Positions 20,058 to 22,424 of a stretch of 22,424 bases of DNA are shown piece after piece. Positions within the stretch are counted from its first letter, which is position 1; the number at the start of each line of letters is the position of its first letter. Where the stretch lies: IMG/VR virus record IMGVR_UViG_3300032287_002311, positions 1 through 22,424 of that record. One strand, given 5' to 3'. This DNA is from a virus. Made by a program: the position numbers and the translations under genes. The notes beneath the pieces were generated by a model. It was not told the DNA's origin. It saw only the letters and a list, made by a program, of their open reading frames with translations, and did no database searches.

Positions 20058-20609
20058 ATGGAATCATTAAATCCCGATCCTGTAGGCGCAAATGTCACAA
20101 TGACCAGCGACAACAAAATCGAAATACCAGACTGGTTAGACCCTGCGCCTCGCACGCTTGCCAAATCACCCCCTGCGGTGAAGTCATTGGTATTGGCTCA
20201 GTATGAGCATGTATTCATGCGAGTCATCGATGAGGTTGCCCACGGCAAGTCCTTGTCGCAGGTGCTCAATGATGACCAGCGGCACATCGACTACAACGAC
20301 TTTTACCGGTGGATCAAGAAAGACCCGACCCGTAAGCAGTTGTTTGATGAAGCCCAAGAGATGCGCACCGAGTTCATGGCCGGCGAGATCATAGAGATTG
20401 CCGATGCGGATGACACACTCGAAGATGTGAACCGTAGCCGCCTAAAGATCGACACTCGCAAGTGGCTCATGGGTGCGCACAATCGCAAGAAGTACGGAGC
20501 GACCACTAACATTGAGATGACTGGTGGGATCTCGATACTGGCAGCCATCGAAGCGGCGAATGCCAGGGTGATTGATTTGGCCGATGTAACTGATATAGAG
20601 GCGAAATAA
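20058..20609 (+). CDS. Terminase small subunit
   Basis: The product is 183 residues from the ATG at 20058. It matches phage small terminase subunits of the kind found in P22/Sf6-like and related phages: YNDFYRWIKKDPTRKQLFDE supplies the recognition helix of an N-terminal HTH that binds the packaging site, and a helical part with DVNRSRLKIDTRKWLMGAHN follows. The start is uncertain. No candidate has a strong Shine-Dalgarno. ATG 20043 lies inside the -10 of the promoter, ATG 20058 is just after the likely transcription start, and ATG 20100 has only a distant AGG. The frame is open further left to 19851, but that part lies in the non-coding repeats. It directly precedes the large subunit. Confidence 0.8.
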   Translation: MESLNPDPVGANVTMTSDNKIEIPDWLDPAPRTLAKSPPAVKSLVLAQYEHVFMRVIDEVAHGKSLSQVLNDDQRHIDYNDFYRWIKKDPTRKQLFDEAQEMRTEFMAGEIIEIADADDTLEDVNRSRLKIDTRKWLMGAHNRKKYGATTNIEMTGGISILAAIEAANARVIDLADVTDIEAK

Positions 20610-22136
20610 ATGCAGACGTTAAAGTTTTCGCCGGAAGATGAGCAGGTCTTGATGAGCCAACTGTGGAGTTCGCAGATTGCAGACAACCCAGAGACATTTG
20701 TGCTTTTTGCGTTTCCATGGGGGCAGAAGAATACCCCACTCGAACACTTCAAAGGCCCGCGAGCTTGGCAGCGCAGGACACTTCGTAAGATTGCCGATCA
20801 CATCAAGGCCAACCGTGGACAGATGGACATGGATGCACTTCGGCGTGCTGTGTCGTCTGGTCGTGGTATTGGGAAATCTGCTCTGGTGTCGTGGTTGATC
20901 TTGTGGATGCTGACCACTCGGATAGGCAGTTCGGTCATTGTTTCGGCCAACAGTGAGAACCAGCTGCGCACGGTGACCTGGGGTGAGCTGACTAAGTGGG
21001 CCACCATGGCGATCAACTCGCACTGGTGGGAGCCAAGCGCTACCAAACTCGTGCCGGCGCAGTGGCTGACTGATCTGGTTGAGCGGGATCTGAAGAAGGG
21101 TACTCGTTACTGGGCCGCGGAGGGGAAGCTGTGGAGTGAAGAGAACCCAGACTCATACGCCGGTGTCCACAATCACGATGGCATGATGGTAATTTTTGAC
21201 GAAGCGTCAGGTATTCCAGACACTATTTGGTCGGTGGCTTCAGGCTTCTTTACCGAGAAGATTTTGGACAGGTATTGGTTTGCGTTCAGTAACCCACGGC
21301 GCAACACCGGGTACTTCTTCGAGTGTTTCAACGCCAAACGAGACTTTTGGGACACTGAAATCATTGATGCCCGCACAGTCGAGGGCACGGACAAGGGTAT
21401 CTACGACCAGATTATTGCCGAATACGGTGAAGACTCCATACAAGCACGCATCGAGGTCTATGGCGAGTTCCCCGCCGCCGGCGAAGACCAGTTCATCTCG
21501 CCCGTTGTGGTCGAGGATGCGTTCAAACGGCCTAAGTACAAAGACCTGACAGCTCCGATTGTGATCGGTGTTGACCCAGCCCGTGGGGGTATGGACAGCA
21601 CAGTCATTGTGGTGCGCCAAGGGCGTGACTTGGTGGCCATCAAACGCTTCAAAGGTGAAGATACCATGAGCGTTGTCGGTCATGTCATCGAGGCCATTGA
21701 AGAATACAAGCCTGTTTTGACCGTGATTGACGAGGGTGGCCTTGGATACGGGATACTTGACAGATTGACCGAGCAGCGGTACAAAGTGCGCGGGGTTAAC
21801 TTTGCTTGGAAAGCGAAAAACCCCATAATGTGGGGTAACAAAAGAGCTGAGATGTGGGGTATGATGCGCGAATGGCTCAGGTCAGCCTCGATTCCTACCG
21901 ACAGACAGCTCAAAGCTGACCTCACCGGGCCAACTAAAAAGCCCAATTCCGCAGGTACTATCTTTTTGGAAGGTAAGAAGGAAATGAAAGCACGAGGTAT
22001 CGCTTCACCTGATGCAGCCGATGCTTTGGCCGTTACTTTTGCCTTTCCTGTGGCTCATAGAGAATATGCTGCAAAGGAAAGAACCCGCGCATATTCTGAC
22101 CGCACGGCAGTTGCAACTTCATGGATGGGAAGTTAG
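20610..22136 (+). CDS. Terminase large subunit (packaging ATPase-nuclease)
   Basis: A 508-residue packaging motor protein. ATPase domain: adenine-binding WQRRTLRKI (53-61), Walker A SGRGIGKS (83-90), Walker B MVIFDE (193-198) with catalytic Glu198, coupling motif FSNPRRNTG (226-234), then VYGEFP (283-288). Nuclease domain with RNase H fold: GVDPARGGMDST (320-331) with Asp322, TVIDEGGLG (371-379) with Asp374, and ASPDAADALA (465-474) with Asp468 and Asp471. All catalytic motifs are intact. It cuts concatemeric DNA and pumps it into the prohead through the portal. It starts directly after the small-subunit TAA, with GAGG 9 bases upstream inside that gene. Confidence 0.95.
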   Translation: MQTLKFSPEDEQVLMSQLWSSQIADNPETFVLFAFPWGQKNTPLEHFKGPRAWQRRTLRKIADHIKANRGQMDMDALRRAVSSGRGIGKSALVSWLILWMLTTRIGSSVIVSANSENQLRTVTWGELTKWATMAINSHWWEPSATKLVPAQWLTDLVERDLKKGTRYWAAEGKLWSEENPDSYAGVHNHDGMMVIFDEASGIPDTIWSVASGFFTEKILDRYWFAFSNPRRNTGYFFECFNAKRDFWDTEIIDARTVEGTDKGIYDQIIAEYGEDSIQARIEVYGEFPAAGEDQFISPVVVEDAFKRPKYKDLTAPIVIGVDPARGGMDSTVIVVRQGRDLVAIKRFKGEDTMSVVGHVIEAIEEYKPVLTVIDEGGLGYGILDRLTEQRYKVRGVNFAWKAKNPIMWGNKRAEMWGMMREWLRSASIPTDRQLKADLTGPTKKPNSAGTIFLEGKKEMKARGIASPDAADALAVTFAFPVAHREYAAKERTRAYSDRTAVATSWMGS

Positions 22137-22397
22137 ATGGCTACAAAGAAAAATGTCTCTTTAAGCGTTGGCCGTGGCGAAAAGTTGCCGGTCAGCAAAG
22201 GTGCTGGCTTGACCGCCAAAGGGCGCGAGAAGTACAATCGAGAAACTGGCAGCAATCTCAAAGCGCCAGCGCCTAATCCAAAAACAAAAGCAGATCAGGG
22301 GCGCAAGGATTCATTTTGTGCAAGAATGGGCGCAGTAGCGGCCAACGCCAAGGATGGCGAACGCGCTAAAGCAGCTCTTAAACGATGGAAGTGTTGA
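22137..22397 (+). CDS. Small basic phage protein, DUF6321-like
   Basis: An 86-residue, Lys/Ala-rich protein that starts right after the terminase stop. The segments KGAGLTAKGREKYNRETGSN (21-40) and DSFCARMGA (58-66), and the C-terminal ALKRWKC, match a conserved phage protein family recalled as DUF6321, which commonly lies between the large terminase and portal genes. The two Cys (61 and 86) are conserved in that pattern. It may bind DNA or assist packaging, since it is very basic. The function is unproven. Confidence 0.7.
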   Translation: MATKKNVSLSVGRGEKLPVSKGAGLTAKGREKYNRETGSNLKAPAPNPKTKADQGRKDSFCARMGAVAANAKDGERAKAALKRWKC

Positions 22398-22398
22398 T

Positions 22399-22424
22399 AT
22401 GGCTACCAAACCCGGCTTATATGC
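22399..22424 (+). CDS. 5' end of next gene (partial)
   Basis: ATG at 22399 follows the preceding TGA by one base, and the window ends after MATKPGLY plus part of a codon. A KPGLYAN-like start is familiar from a small basic phage protein that sits before the portal gene, but eight residues are too few to be sure. Confidence 0.4.

Overview
This window is part of the genome of a tailed, apparently lytic double-stranded DNA phage. It carries both terminase subunits, phage internal/ejection proteins, a holin-endolysin lysis cassette and a self-contained replication module. I see no integrase, transposase, tRNA, rRNA or CRISPR array. Ribosome-binding sites are of the AGGAG type and two good sigma70-type promoters are present, so a Gram-negative bacterial host using its own RNA polymerase is likely. 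A freshwater proteobacterial host is plausible but not proven by the sequence. The end-of-structural genes lie at the left edge and the terminases at the right edge, which suggests a circular or circularly permuted map cut at an arbitrary point. The portal, capsid and tail genes would then lie outside the window.

Layout. (1) 1-4335, plus strand: the end of an unknown gene, then three large proteins of the internal-virion/DNA-ejection type seen in podovirus-like phages. (2) 4335-6153, plus strand: a tightly overlapping lysis cassette of small membrane or exported proteins, a GTA-type holin and an M15-type endolysin. (3) 6119-12912, minus strand: two small genes and a replication operon encoding an SNF2-type helicase, a VRR-NUC nuclease, a 56-residue coiled-coil protein, a family B DNA polymerase with proofreading domain, an Enc34-like ssDNA-binding protein, a DUF2800 Cas4/RecB-like nuclease, an Ala/Pro-rich protein and a ribbon-helix-helix regulator at the operon head. 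(4) 13081-15555, plus strand: a primase-polymerase fused to a DUF3987 helicase-like domain, preceded by a hairpin and a 13-codon leader ORF and followed by back-to-back terminators. (5) 15578-19385, minus strand: a visibly GC-richer block of small genes, including an XRE-type regulator, a Cys-rich protein with a CPxxCPxxxxxxCYA motif, the common HTPGPW phage protein, and several ORFs under 60 residues found by hand. (6) 19386-20057: a non-coding control region with repeated AACCCGCTGGGTT palindromes, a perfect 16-bp inverted repeat and divergent sigma70-like promoters. (7) 20058-22424, plus strand: small and large terminase subunits, a DUF6321-like protein and the start of another gene.

The replication proteins form a coherent set: PriPol-helicase for priming and unwinding, polymerase for synthesis, SSB for strand protection, two PD-(D/E)XK-type nucleases and an SNF2 motor for end processing or recombination. 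The 19.4-20.0 kb region is the best candidate for a master control region or replication origin. Its palindromes overlap or abut both divergent promoters, and near-copies occur beside the XRE regulator gene at 16.28-16.33 kb. The less described parts are this palindrome array, the KAPN-encoding repeats at 15.9 kb, the strand-biased GGCCAGC word in the small-gene block, and the run of translationally coupled micro-ORFs.
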